Shown: positions 12,687-24,580 of the stretch, in pieces
Layout: every line of letters begins with the position of its first letter
Position numbering within the stretch: position 1 is the first letter of the stretch
From: Nymphaea colorata
Taxonomy: Eukaryota; Streptophyta; Magnoliopsida; Nymphaeales; Nymphaeaceae
Length of the DNA stretch: 64,000 nt
Direction: 5' to 3'
Assembly: GCF_008831285.2 (NCBI RefSeq)
Contig: NC_045144.1
Span: forward strand, 4,394,268 to 4,458,267
Notes under the pieces: model-generated
Database searches by the model: none
Seen by the model: the letters and a program-made list of their open reading frames with translations, nothing else
Told to the model about the DNA's origin: nothing
Position numbers and translations under genes: made by a program

Positions 12687-14342
12687 TTGCATGTCAGAAA
12701 ATATACTTTCGGCGGCACTGTACACAGTCATCTGAGCAAGCTGTGGCCCCGAAGGAGCTAAATTTTGGAGTAAGTAAATATGCTTCTTTTAGATCTCTTC
12801 GTTCTTGATTCCGACCAATCTGTTCTAACAAGGTTACTCTGTCATCACGAACTAGTGCATTTTCTGTTCTTGAAACTGAAATTTCATTGAAGTTAAGGCC
12901 TATAGGAGATTAAATGCAACATGCCAACATAACTGCGGTTACATTTTTGGAATCGATCGTTTGATGATAAGATCATAAGATGGGGTTGTGAAGGGTGCTA
13001 AGCTGAAACCTCTGGATCAAGTTCTAAGGTTTCCACTCCGCTTCCTGAGCACTGTGACTAGAAAGAAGGGAAAAAAAAAAACAGTTCCTGTGATGAGGAA
13101 TTACAAAAAGAAATTTTCACTTCCGGTATGGAAGATTTCTAACTTGGAAAATTCACTCTTGGAAACGTTTATTCAGATACATTAATATTTTTTTTACTCG
13201 TATAATAAGAGTAGAAAATATGACACATGCATTGAAATTTTGTAGGTTATAACGGCTTGGACTCGAGTTGGATCCACCGCCTGCGAATCCGGTGGTTGGA
13301 CCTGTGTAATTGGATTTGGATTTGAAGTCAGAATCTATTTTTCACAACTGAATTAAATTCTTGCTGGCGTAAGAATTGATTTTTACGCGTAATCGGCTCG
13401 ATTTCACATCGGATTTCAGCTAGATATTGGACTGAGATTTAAATTCATCCATGAAACTGCATAGTATATGTGAACCCAATAAGTAATAGGACCTAAACTT
13501 CTTTACCAGATCCAACTAAAAAGATTTGAAATCTGATTCGTAATTAGGTACTCGATCTATCTCCACCCCTCCAAGCAAGCTCATTCCAAAGTGAAATTGC
13601 AAGTTCTACATTACGAGTAGAGTAGAGTTTCAACCTTGAAGATGAACTTCAAAGCTGTGCATCTAATGTCATTGTACCTAATCCTTGGATCCCAGTGATG
13701 ACCCAGGGGTATACCCAAGATCCCAATGCTCTAGTTGTTAGGACATTGAAGTCTGAATCCAGCAACCCTCGGAGGAATCTTCCTGCGTTTTGTGTCCCTT
13801 GTTTAAATCACTAGTGTTGTCGCCAAACAAAACTAGCGTTGCGCTTGACTTTTTTGTTTTCATGCAATGTAGATTTCTCTTCTTTTGTCATTTCCAACGG
13901 TCTGCAAAGCAAACATGATGATGTTCGCCCAAGTGTTCCTTTTATATAAACCATTGTTTATGTTTTATTGTATTCAGAGTCACCTTTTCGTGAAAACCAT
14001 GGAATAAGAGTTTCAAAATGAACATTTCTTAACTTACAAAAAAAAAAAAAAAAGTTAGCTGCAATTTGTTTTTCAAAGATTATTCTTTATTACTATATTT
14101 CATTCTCACAATTTTAGGCTTTTTCACGTTAGTAAAAGTTAATTCAGGCCTTTTGGCCCCAAAACGAAAATCTCAGTTCTTTTCACTAAACAGATATTGT
14201 CGCATACGCAATCGTTTTTGAATGCCCTTGTTATATCCACCAGAAGGATAAACACTATGAAGTAGGTTTGATGTATAATGTCATATAAAAACTCCATTCC
14301 CTGTCGTCAGCCGAAATGGTAACTTCCTCCTAGATAAATATT
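12687..14342. other. Spacer after SUN gene
   Basis: 3' UTR of the SUN gene followed by AT-rich spacer with A-runs near 13070 and 14040. No coding frame or element is recognised. Confidence 0.5.
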
Positions 14343-14490
14343 GAAATCATGCCAATATCAAATCGATTTTACCTGTAAATTTAATACATCATCGAAATCA
14401 TGCCAATATCAAATCGATTTTACCTGTAAATTTAATACATCATCAAAATCATGCCAATACTAAATATATTCAACCTGTAAATTTATTGCA
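14343..14490. repeat. 51-bp tandem repeat, about 2.9 copies
   Basis: Copies start at 14343, 14394 and 14445 with a spacing of exactly 51 bases. The first two are nearly identical. The third is diverged and slightly short. The array ends about 35 bases before the copia 5' LTR. Confidence 0.9.
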
Positions 14491-14525
14491 CAGTAGGACG
14501 TACCGCCATCACCCATATGAGAGCC

Positions 14526-14872
14526 TGTTATGAAATGGAGGAGAAATTGCAGAACTAACGTTTAAAAGGAGAACTCTGCTTTATAGACGCAATCCTCGAT
14601 AAATTGGGAATCCGGTTCAGAAGCATGCGTGATGATATTTTTTTGTTACGCACTCTTGGAGTCACTGTTGGAGTGGCCCATTACAAGGCCTCTTATTGGT
14701 TGTAGATAATTTCATGTAACTTATTTTGATTTTTTTTCTGCTTGCTGTAATTGATGTTGTATATAAAAAGGGAAATAATAGAGAAAGGCAGAACTCCTGC
14801 TATACTAATCAATTCTGTGTCGCATTCTCCTCTACTTTGCTGAGCGATTCTATGCTTCCTTCTGTTTTTGGG
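14526..14872 (+). repeat. Copia 5' LTR
   Basis: Starts TGTTATGAAATGG and aligns along its length with 17646-17940, including the shared block AGAAGCATGCGTGA and the shared end CTGTTTTTGG. It has indels relative to the 3' copy. The 3' border is approximate, because neither LTR shows a canonical CA end. Confidence 0.8.
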
Positions 14873-14884
14873 TATATCAGAGCC

Positions 14885-17587
14885 ATGTCGTTAACAATTC
14901 CTAAACATTCATCCGGCACCAACAACTCATCAAGTGGAAGAGAGCCTTCATTAGAATATGGGGTTGATTGCTTAAGCCCTTTTGTTCTTCATCACTCAGA
15001 CAACCCAGGAACGATCCTGGTTTCCCAACTTTTAAAAGGTAAGAACTATTCCACCTGAAGCCAAACTATGTTGATGGCTTTGCTCACGAATAACAAAACA
15101 AGGTTCGTAGACGGAAGTTATCCCCAAGTTGCTCCAACAGCACCTGAGTTTGCAATGTGGAGGCGCTGCAACCATATGGTTCTTTCGTGGATTCTCAACT
15201 CAATCTCCAAGGATTTTGCTACAAGTATCGTGTAGGCTACCATGGTCAGTGATGTTTCACAAGCCAGAATTTTTTTTATTTTTTATTAGGGGCCAAAAGT
15301 ATGGTTTCAAAATTTTAACATGGACCAAAATATAAATTTCCAAAATTTTTTATATAGAACTAAATAAAAAATTTTAAAAGTTGCACATATTTTTTTTTTT
15401 CCCGAAGGGAGGCCAAAGCCCTTGCCTCCATCACCACAGCTACTCGTGAGTATCAAATCAAATCCTCTATTAGTTGGCATTCTCCAGAGAACATGTCTGT
15501 TGTTGCGTATTTTATTCAACTAAAAGCACTGTGGAATGAATTATCAACGTATGATGTCTTATCTGAATGCTTTTGTAGTGCCTCTGAACGACCGCGAGAA
15601 TGAGTTGTACAGGGGGAAAATCCTTCTAATGGAACCTTTTCCCTTTATTCCTAAGGCCTACTCTCTCATCTTGCAAGAAGAGAAATAGAAGAGGTTCGAA
15701 TATAATCTAACATTGTGGAAAATGTTGGTCTCTCTACCACATCTGAAATGAAGGGACAACAAGATAATAGAAGCCTGCAGTATTTTTGCAATTATGTCAC
15801 GTCTCTAGCCACACCAAATAATGGTGCTACAAGCTCAATCGCTACCCGCCTGATTTCGAGGGACCAAAGCAAAGGATAGACAAAACTTCGAGCCCAAACG
15901 TGTCTACCAATGACAAAGGTGGTGGCGCTAAAGCCTTCAGTTCAGTCACTCATCCTGATGACTCTAACAAGGACGTTGTTCCAAACTTGACATTGGATTA
16001 ATATAATCAACTCAAACTTCTTATCAAAGACAGGTTCTTCACACATTCAAATTTTGCAGGTATCATGAGTTCCTTCAAAGCTGATATATGGATAGTAGAC
16101 AGTGGCGCACGTGATGATCTGTCCTCTTCCTTAGAATCTACTTTTGATGTTACAGAACTTATTGTTCCCTACCCATCAAACTTCCTGACATTCGAGTCTT
16201 GTATGCTTCTCATGCTGGTAGAGTGTCCTTATCTCCATCTATACTCCTTGATAATGTATATTTCCTTTCTGATTTCAGCTACGACCTTCTGTCTATAAAT
16301 TAGTGCATCAAATGAAGTGCCATGCTGTGTTCACACCAGACAGTTGCTTTGTGCAGGAAACAATCTCACTGATGATTACTGAAGTGGGGTCAATCTAGAG
16401 GTGATCTGTTCATCTACAACATCTGGATTCAATCAGCTAAATGCATGAACATTCTCTCAATGCCTACACCAAGTAACCTTTGGCACCTTAGGCTCAGGTA
16501 CCCTTCTTACTTGAAGAACCATATACTTTCTCAATATGATCCTATTTTCAAGTCGTGTGATATCTGTGAAACCTGCAAAATGGCCAAACAAACTAGACTT
16601 TCTTTCAATATAAGTGATTCAAGTTCTAGTAAAATTTTTGAATTGCTTCATTGTGATTTGTGGGGACTATACACACAATATTCTCACTCAGGAGAACATC
16701 ACTTCTTGATTGTAGAGGATGATTTCTCTAGAGCAGTTTGGGTATATCTTATGAGCTGCAAAAGTGAGACTTGTGCATTTTTTAAAAATTCATTAACATG
16801 CATGAAAAATAGTTTAAAACTGATGCGCTCCATGTTTAAATGGACAATAGAACTGAGTTCTTCTCTGAAGTGACAAAAACTTTCTTCGATGAAAGATTTA
16901 AGGCCCTCTTAAATACTTTCTTGGTCTTGAGTTAAGCAAGTCAAAGGAATGGATTTTTCTGTCACAGCTTAAACATGCGTGCGACATTCTAGCGTCAAAC
17001 CCTTTCAGCTGATGATGGCGAAGTATTGAAAGATCCTTCCACATACCGTCGCTTAGTGGGATGCCTTATTTATCTAACAATCACAAGGTCAGATATGCAG
17101 AAGCCTACAACAATTCACCTAAAGGCAGCATATCAAGTGTAAAGAATACCTCAAGTCACAACCAGGCCAAGGCGTTTCCTGTCCAGCTAATGACAAAGTT
17201 TCAAATCAAAGCCTACCATGATGCAGACCGGGGCACTTCCAGAGACACTCGAAGATCGTCCACAGGCTACTACGTTTATTCAAGCAAGAGCTTGGTTTCA
17301 TGAAAAACAATTAAGCAGCACATAGTGTCTAGATCCACAGTGAGTACCGCCCAATGGCAAACACATGCTGTGAGATTATATGGTTAAAACATTTACTGTT
17401 AGAGCTACAAGTCGATCTCTCTTCTCCAGCATTGTTGCGTGGTAATAAATCTGCTATTCATATTGCAGCTAATCCCATCCTTCGTAAGCGAACCAAGCAT
17501 ATCGGGCTTGGTTGCTATTTGGTAAGAAATTTGATAAAAAGTGGAAGCAGTTACAAGGTACGTTTCATCTCAAGCACCATTGACTGA
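14885..17587 (+). pseudogene. Copia gag-pol remnant
   Basis: The Gag start at 14885 leads into the copia-type motif around PFVLHHSDNPG (near 14980) and is stopped at 15056. Gag continues in other frames to about 15550 (LKALWNELSTY). An AT-rich insert of roughly 150 bp lies near 15270-15420. At 16445-16870 the zinc-binding GAG-pre-integrase and the start of integrase are readable (LWHLRLRYPS, CDICETCKMAKQ, LHCDLWG, DDFSRAVW). After a deletion near 16900 the text resumes at the end of RT and runs into RNase H (RRSSTGYYVY, then NKSAIHIAANPI and RTKHIGLGCYLVR). Frameshifts and stops are frequent and the RT catalytic core is absent, so it cannot move on its own. Confidence 0.85.
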
Positions 17588-17645
17588 TTTACTAACAAAA
17601 TCCCTTTCAAAGGAGCAATTCTCTTCATTGAAGTTCAAAGGGGGG

Positions 17646-17940
17646 TGTTGTGAAATGAAGGAGAAATTGCAGAGTTGCAGAACTAATGTTTAAAAGGACA
17701 ACTCTGCCTTATAAATGTAAGTCTCGATAAATTGGGATTCAGAAGCATGCGTGAAGATATTTCTTATTACCCACTCTTAGAGTGGCCCATTTCATTGGCT
17801 GATTCTTTCTGCTTGTTGTAATTGGTTCTGTATGAAAAGAGAAATAACAGAGAAAAACAGAACCCTTACTACACTAGTCAATTCTCTGTCTCATTCTCTT
17901 CTGCTTTGCTGAACGATTCTCTGCTTCCTTTTGTTTTTGG
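17646..17940 (+). repeat. Copia 3' LTR
   Basis: Begins TGTTGTGAAATGAAGG directly after the polypurine tract. It is about 50 bp shorter than the 5' LTR because of small deletions. Its border with the following AT-rich sequence is approximate. Confidence 0.8.
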
Positions 17941-20730
17941 CTCTTTTCTTACCGAGCAAAGCCGAGGGCTACATGGGCACCTGATGTGGGCTCAATGTAT
18001 GTTTCCTAGTGAATTATTCTCATCCATTCACAAAGGCATGGCCCCCATAGAATTAAAGACATGGCCTTTCACTGGTGCCAGTTTGACCAACTATATTATT
18101 GTGAACATTCGTAAACTATTGTAAACTCTTGCTGCCCTATATATATATATATATATATATATACATTTTTTATACTTTCGTCCCTGTAAGGTCATTCTGT
18201 CATTCACTCAAATTATAGGTCTAGTTCTAACCTCGACCCAATCCTCTCAACCCCAAGACCTAGAATCCTACATCAAAATTTAGCTTTCAGATCCAAACTA
18301 GGTCTGAGTGTCCGAACTTCAGATCCGTTTTGGATCCAAATCCAATCTTTAGACTCACTTTAGATCCAAAATCAAATCCAAATCTAACTTCTGGTTATTT
18401 CTTATCCAAATTATCAATTTTAAATCTAAACATTGTTTATGGTTCCCATTTGGATCCAAAAATAACTTCTGGGCCTATTTTGGATCCAAACCATGCTTCA
18501 TTGAAGACTTAAAGATGATCGATCCCTAATTGTAGCACCAATCTGGGATTAGAGATTATCTCTTAAGGCTTGATGAAGTATCCCTTAAATTAAACATTTT
18601 TTGTTTAATTACGTTTACAATAAGATAGTTGCTCATTTTTAACTTTTATATAGTTTATTTTAGCTCACATTTGCACGCACTATGCTTAGTTGATGATTTG
18701 AGAATGATTAATACTGCTAACTGAGGTACTAACCTTGATTTGAAGAATAAATAATCATATTTTCAAACTTCGAGTAAATTCATTTAGATTTAATTTCTCA
18801 TCAATTAGATAATATGGGGTAAGGTATGCCCCTCTTTCTCTCTCTCATACACTAAGTTGTTAATTTTCAATTTCAGATTTATACATTTCATTTAGTTTAT
18901 TTCATCTTTTGTATTGAACTCATTCACATACAATATGTTTCGTTGAGATTTGAGGATGATTAATCATTTAACCATGGATTAGTTTAGAAAATAAATAGTC
19001 ATCCTTTAAAACTCTCAAAGGAACTCACTTTGATTTGACATGCATGACTTTAATCATTCACCATTAACACGCAAAGCATATATTTCACCTCTTATTATAA
19101 TTTAAGTATGATTGATTTAGTATTACACACTAAATACTAACTTAGATATAAAAATAATCTATATTTTTGCTTAAACCCTAATTAGATTGACTGTTTTAAA
19201 TAGCATCAATGTTTTCCAAAAGAATTTTAAAAAGCACAAGTATTTTGAAGCAAGTTTTTCTAAAGTCATCAAAGATTTCAATGATTAAAATGGCCCAAAA
19301 CTTAAGACCAAAACACCAAAATAATGGCTTACCTTCCAACCTTAGCCTAAACTTTTAAATGAATATAGACCATAAAAGTCATAAAATCCTAGGGCAAAAC
19401 TTCAGCTTTTACAACACTATGGAAACTAAAACATAAAACCATCCTCACCTTCATCTGAAACCTCAGTTAAAACAAAATTTAAAAAAAAATTAAAACCAAA
19501 TCAAATTCTAAAGTCTTTATTCAGAACCGCATAAATGTGAAACCCCTAATCTCAATCATAAATTAAAATTCGTTGAAAGCTCAAGCCACAAACCCTCGAT
19601 AAAATCATAACCTCAAATCATAACTTTGAAAATGTCAATATCTTAATGCATGGACCCTTAAATTCATCAATAAAGCGTAAGTCCAGTGTTTGTCAGACCT
19701 ACAACAAATCATTGAAAACTTAAACCATGAATCCCAAACCTTCACAAAAGAAACCTTACTGAACTGAAAAAAATTAACTCGTTCTCATGATCCATTAAAC
19801 TTGAAAATTGTTACATCTCGAACTCTAAATCCTAAAACTAAATATATATTCAAACCTAATTTAAAACTCAATTTGAAATAGGCCTTTTAAAATTTAATTT
19901 GAAACTTGAGCATCAACAAATCAACAACTCAGGATCTAGACCCAATTCTTAATCTTTAACCCTTAGAAACCAAATCCTAATCATCAAATCTTGAAGATGC
20001 ATCTGTCATATAGCTTGGGGTAAATCATTGCATGGTTTATGATGACAGTGGGGATAATCTAGTGATATTTTATTACGAATCCTAAGTTTTGAAGGCCAAA
20101 TTAGATTTTCATTAAATAACACTTTCAAAATTTAGAGCATGTTTGCTTTATTATTACATTAAGATCATGATGGCATTTAGACACTCAAACAATATAAGGG
20201 TAAAACTTAGTCTTTAGTTGATTACCTCTTGTAAAGGCGTGAAGGTGAAGTCCCAACTCCCTGAAAAACACATACACGTTAAAGAGGCGAGTCAAGCGTT
20301 GAATGATTAACACGTCGAGTGGTCAAATTTAAAATGAAAACATCTATGCCCCTCAATGCAATAGACCGCATGATCACCCTAGTGATCCATGTGAGATTAA
20401 CATATAAAATCCATTAAAGCTTAGTTAGGCTCAATCACCAAGGCCAAAGAGTGGTGGTTTACCTGCAATCACATGCCTCATGCCAAGTTTGGCTTCCTAA
20501 TATAGATAGATGAGTTCAAGCCAATGCCAAAGTGTGTTTACTTTCCTTTTTATCCAAGAAGTTGGAAATAGGAAAACTGTGAATATGAGCTCCTGTCCAA
20601 GGGGGCTTGGGATAGAGGTGAGGCTCAGGTATCATGAAGAGTTCAAAACCCATGAGAGCTACTTCTGCATAAGCCAAACCATGCTTATAAAAGAAGTATA
20701 CAATTCATGAAACAATAACAAACTATTATT
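17941..20730. other. AT-rich repeat debris between two retrotransposons
   Basis: No coding frame is recognised. It holds a TA microsatellite (about 18139-18163), a cluster of degenerate GATCCAAA-centred repeats (18280-18500) and a long A/C-rich, G-poor tract (about 19250-20000). Near 20500-20700 a short stretch looks more gene-like in base composition, but no family is recognised. It is probably old transposon sequence. Confidence 0.45.
18280..18500. repeat. Degenerate GATCCAAA-type short repeats
   Basis: The words GGATCCAAA and AGATCCAAA recur at least six times within about 220 bases, with variable spacing of roughly 20-60 bases, in an otherwise non-coding stretch. Confidence 0.6.
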
Positions 20731-20735
20731 GCTAA

Positions 20736-23212
20736 TGTAAAACCCACGACGTCACTATTTCCATTTTCTTTTGAAACTGCCCATTTCCATTATAACGGGA
20801 ACAATATGGAAAGAAAACGAATGATTTCTTAACTGAAAAGAATTAAAGAAATGAGAAAGGAAATCAAGAGGCCGTTTCCTTTCTTGTGGGAAACTGAAAA
20901 AAAAAGACTCAACTACAGAGAGTTGAGAGAAAGAAGGAGAAAGTGAAGAAGAGATCAAGGAAAGGAGTTGGTGCTGGAAACTCATCTGGATTAACAGGTA
21001 TGGGGATTCTCAGCCATGATTGTAGCATGAAGCCTTGTATTTTCGATTTCTTATAGAACATGTAAATCTATGTATGCATCTGCCTAGAAATGAATCCAAG
21101 CATGAGATTCTAGAGATAAAGCATGCTAGATTCAGACATATAATGTATGGCCTGTCCGTCCTAGATATGTTTTGAATTACTCGAATTTTCTGTATTATGC
21201 TATGTGTATTCATCGGTTAAAAACAGAGCATGCATATCTCATAGTCGACAGAGGGCAAGGCCTGCTCTGCTCGACTATGGGTAAACCCGGAAACAGTAAA
21301 CAAGAAAAAAAAAAAACATGAAGGGGGTATACCGAGAAGGTAGACGGAGACGCCTGTTTAGTCATCCCCTTTTCCGCGGAGAGCCCAACTCTCCATTTCC
21401 TTTTCTTCTACCACGGAAGCCGACCAGTTGCCCTTGACCAGTCCACTGTGGCATCTGACGAAACCATACCCAACTCTTCCGTGTTGACAGAAAACTGATA
21501 ATGAACCGAGGGGTTTTGCCGTCCATTGCTGGTCGCGACAGTGGCTACTGCCACTGCCGCTGGACAAAGGAAAGGCCGATGGCCCTCCTTCTCTCTGTCG
21601 CCTGTGGGAGCAGGGATCCGTCGAGGTCCCTTACACAGTCTCTACTCCACGCCGCGGAACGCCAGTGAGAACGACGCCATTGAAGCATCGGGTTTGGGTA
21701 GGCTGTCTTCTCCACGCTGGTGAAAAATGAGGGCAGAGGAAAAGGCGATGGCGGAAAATGTCGGACGGTCGGTGGGCGGAGCCATGGAACTCGAGCGTTG
21801 GAGCTCGCGAGAGGGAGACGCTCCTCTCTCTCGCTGGTTCGTTTCCCCTTGAGGAAGAGGGAAGCACTCGGTTGAAATGAAGAAAAACCAGTGCGATCCG
21901 TTTTTATATCAAAACTCAAAAATTTAAAAACGGTTACATCTCTTTAGCAAAATTTACGAAAAAACTGTTATAATTTTTAAGCATTCATGCCGCAACGTTT
22001 TTGCTAAAAAAAAACTCTTTCGAAATTGTGAATCAGTAATCCTTTGAGTTCTTAAAATTTCCAAAAGAACGTTTTTATAAATTTGTTTGCAATTTCGATG
22101 GAAAAACCGTGATGTTATGCCTTATTGCCCTATGGTACCTTTTGTATTATTTAAATTTCAGGAAAAGGGTGTTGAACTCTCTTGTTTTGAAATAGTGATT
22201 ATTGTGTTAATTTTGAACTTAATGTGTTTTGCACTATGGCATTACTACTCGACTTTTCTTTGTTGTCATTAAATTGAATAAGAAAATGGTTTATTGCTTT
22301 TGTTTGGGAAACCGAGGGCAGTTTCTAAGAGGGGTATTAGACAATGTCTAGTAAGGAAAAACCCTCACTTTTGAAATTCGAAGGCGAAACGTGGACTGTG
22401 TGCAATTGTTTATGTGAGTGCGAGCTTTTGTTGTTGCCCAGTCTTTGGTTTTGTCCCGAGAGGGGTGGTGCGCGAGAGTTCTCTTTTGTCGCTCACTCAT
22501 CTGTCTGTACTGGAGGGCCAACAGAGTATTGGGCGGCACAAGGGCCCGGGATTCTGTTATGTTTTTGTTTGGGAGCGAGACGTCTCCTGGTCTCTTACCC
22601 TGGGTTCCTAGAGAGACCATGCTGCTGCAGCGGCGATCAGAGATATCTCAGGAGGCTTCACTGCAGGTACCCTCAATCCGTTGGATCGCCTTGTAAAGAG
22701 ATGTTCTGTTCTGCCCGTGAGTGCCCACGTGGATTTCTGTTGCTCGACACGATTACCATGACATTGTCAGAAAACCACGGTTGAAAGCCTACGAAATTTT
22801 GGAGGTTGTGCACACCTCGTTCTGTTTTTGTTAATGAGTCGTAACTGTAATATGTATTAAGATTTGAAGACATTTGTTTTATGAAATCAAATACTATTTT
22901 GTTGGGCCATGTTCCATTCATGGCTGGATTTTGTCCATACTCAGAGGAATTCTGACCCTTCTTTCTATCTCTACAGGTAGTCCTTGATTAGATTTTGGTT
23001 CTTGGAGTGACGACCTCAGTCTTGTGATGGACAGGCATTGGCATTCTGGACACTGCGTCGGTTTTTTGGATTTGTGGTTAATTTAGTTATTTGGGTTCAA
23101 GTGTTTTATTTTAATACAATGCATTTGTTTATGTTTTGGTCACGACTCAATGTTGCTTTCGCTATTATAGAAATAAAAGAAAATTTTTGGTGTCAGAAAT
23201 CAGGTTGTGACA
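20736..23212 (+). repeat. Gypsy 5' LTR
   Basis: 2477 bp, TG...CA ends, matching 27933-32458 after removal of the nested element. It lacks about 95 bp present in the 3' copy (28098-28190) and about 55 bp present near 31210-31260, so it carries deletions. Short open frames inside it (for example near 22344-22784) recur in the other LTR and are not treated as genes. Confidence 0.92.
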
Positions 23213-23216
23213 ACTT

Positions 23217-23228
23217 TGGTATCAGAGC
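23217..23228 (+). other. Primer binding site, initiator tRNA-Met
   Basis: TGGTATCAGAGC, complementary to the 3' end of plant initiator tRNA-Met, four bases after the 5' LTR end. Confidence 0.93.
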
Positions 23229-23406
23229 ACTCTGTCTAGAGTCTATGTCCAATGCCAATGTCGATCACAAGCAGAGGAATGTCATCCAAACCTATTAAAG
23301 AAGGGTGTTTTGATTTCGTTGTGAAATTTGAGTTTCATAGTTTTGTGGTAGTTCTACCGAATTGCTTTACGTATTCATATTTGTTTCCTCCATGCGGTGT
23401 AGTTCA

Positions 23407-24580
23407 ATGGCACGCACTAAAGGAGGGAGTGTTAGTGGACGAGGGAGAACTCCTCGCAACACCAGGAGCCGGAATGCAGAGACACATCCTACTGGACCTA
23501 GGACGCCTAATGGAAACGTCCAACAACAACAAGCATTCATCATGAACACTTTGTAGATGATTACAGGATTGGTGCATGGACTGGCGCAGAATACTTCTTC
23601 AAGAGGAACTAGTACGGATACAAACGGGACAACAACTGGTAAGGTAAGGGGCACAACTCACCAACAGTTTATGAGCTTGCATCCTCCAAAATTTCATGGG
23701 AAGAGCACTACTGACGATGCTGAAGAGTGGATAAAGGAAACTGAGAAGATCTTTACCATCCTGAAAGTGCCTAATAACAAGAAGGTTCGGCATGAAACCT
23801 TTATGCTAAAAGGAGATGCTAATGAATGGTGGCAAACGCAACGTAAAGTGAAGTTCACAAATCACGAAACGACTTGGGGACAATTCAAGGAAGCCTTCAC
23901 ACATGCCTACATCCCAACCTTCACACGGGAGAAACACATGCAAGAATTCTTGGAGCTTCAACAAGCGACTTGGAGAGAATTCAAGGAAGTCTTCACACAT
24001 GCCCCATGTGTATACTGCTGATGCGGACCGAGCAAATAAGTTCGTCAGAGGACTTAAAGACGGGTTGCAGAACCAAGTAACTAGTAGTCGTTCAAGAGAT
24101 CTGGACGACGCTATCGACATGGTCACACGTCTTAAGGAGGACTGGAACGAGACGCAAGGAACAGATAGGAGGAGTGAATTTCTGCGATCCAAGTCGAGGC
24201 CAGACATATTCAAGAGAAGGTGCAGTGACAGGGTGAATCAAGGGGACAGATTCAAGAGACAGAGGCCATCAGCATCCAGGCGAGACGGTGAATGCCCCAA
24301 GTGTCATCACCAACACCCTGGTAAACTATGTTACAGAGATATCAGAGCATGTCTTCACTGTGGAACACAAGGTTATTTTATTCGTGAGTGCCCAAAGAAG
24401 AAAGAGGCAGAGCAGAGGCGTGGTGCAACCAACCAACCAGCAAAGAAGAAGGTACCTGGGAGAGTTTACGCGGCTACAGTTGAAGATTTGAAACCTACTA
24501 ACGTGATTGAAGGTACCTTTCTTGTAACATTTCATTGGGCTCATATTTTGTTTGACTGCATCACATTCTTTTGTTTCTAA
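23407..24580 (+). pseudogene. Gypsy gag remnant
   Basis: Starts MARTKGGSVSGRGR, then has an in-frame TAG at 23554. The retrotransposon Gag core follows (DDAEEWIKETEKIF, KGDANEWWQTQRK). A local duplication with replacement at about 23870-24010 repeats the text around FKE.FTHA and shifts the frame. The frame then runs RANKFVRGLK to a zinc knuckle region (CPKCHHQHPGKLC and CLHCGTQGYFIRECP). In the second knuckle the CCHC histidine is tyrosine. Confidence 0.9.

Larger units (their letters stand above)
14526..17940 (+). mobile_element. Ty1/copia LTR retrotransposon, decayed and internally deleted
   Basis: Two similar LTRs bracket a 2.8 kb interior with copia gag and pol pieces in the order Gag, GAG-pre-integrase, integrase start, RT end, RNase H. 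A polypurine tract (CAAAGGGGGG) sits directly before the 3' LTR. A degenerate tRNA-Met binding site (TATCAGAGCC, 14874-14883) follows the 5' LTR. At about 3.4 kb it is shorter than a full copia element. The integrase C-terminal half and most of the RT are missing, with the junction near 16900. No clean target duplication was found. Confidence 0.88.

Noticed and set aside
22344-22784. Open frames in the gypsy LTR, repeated near 31600-32090
   Set aside because: They occur in both LTR copies at matching positions and resemble no protein. They are by-products of LTR sequence, not genes.
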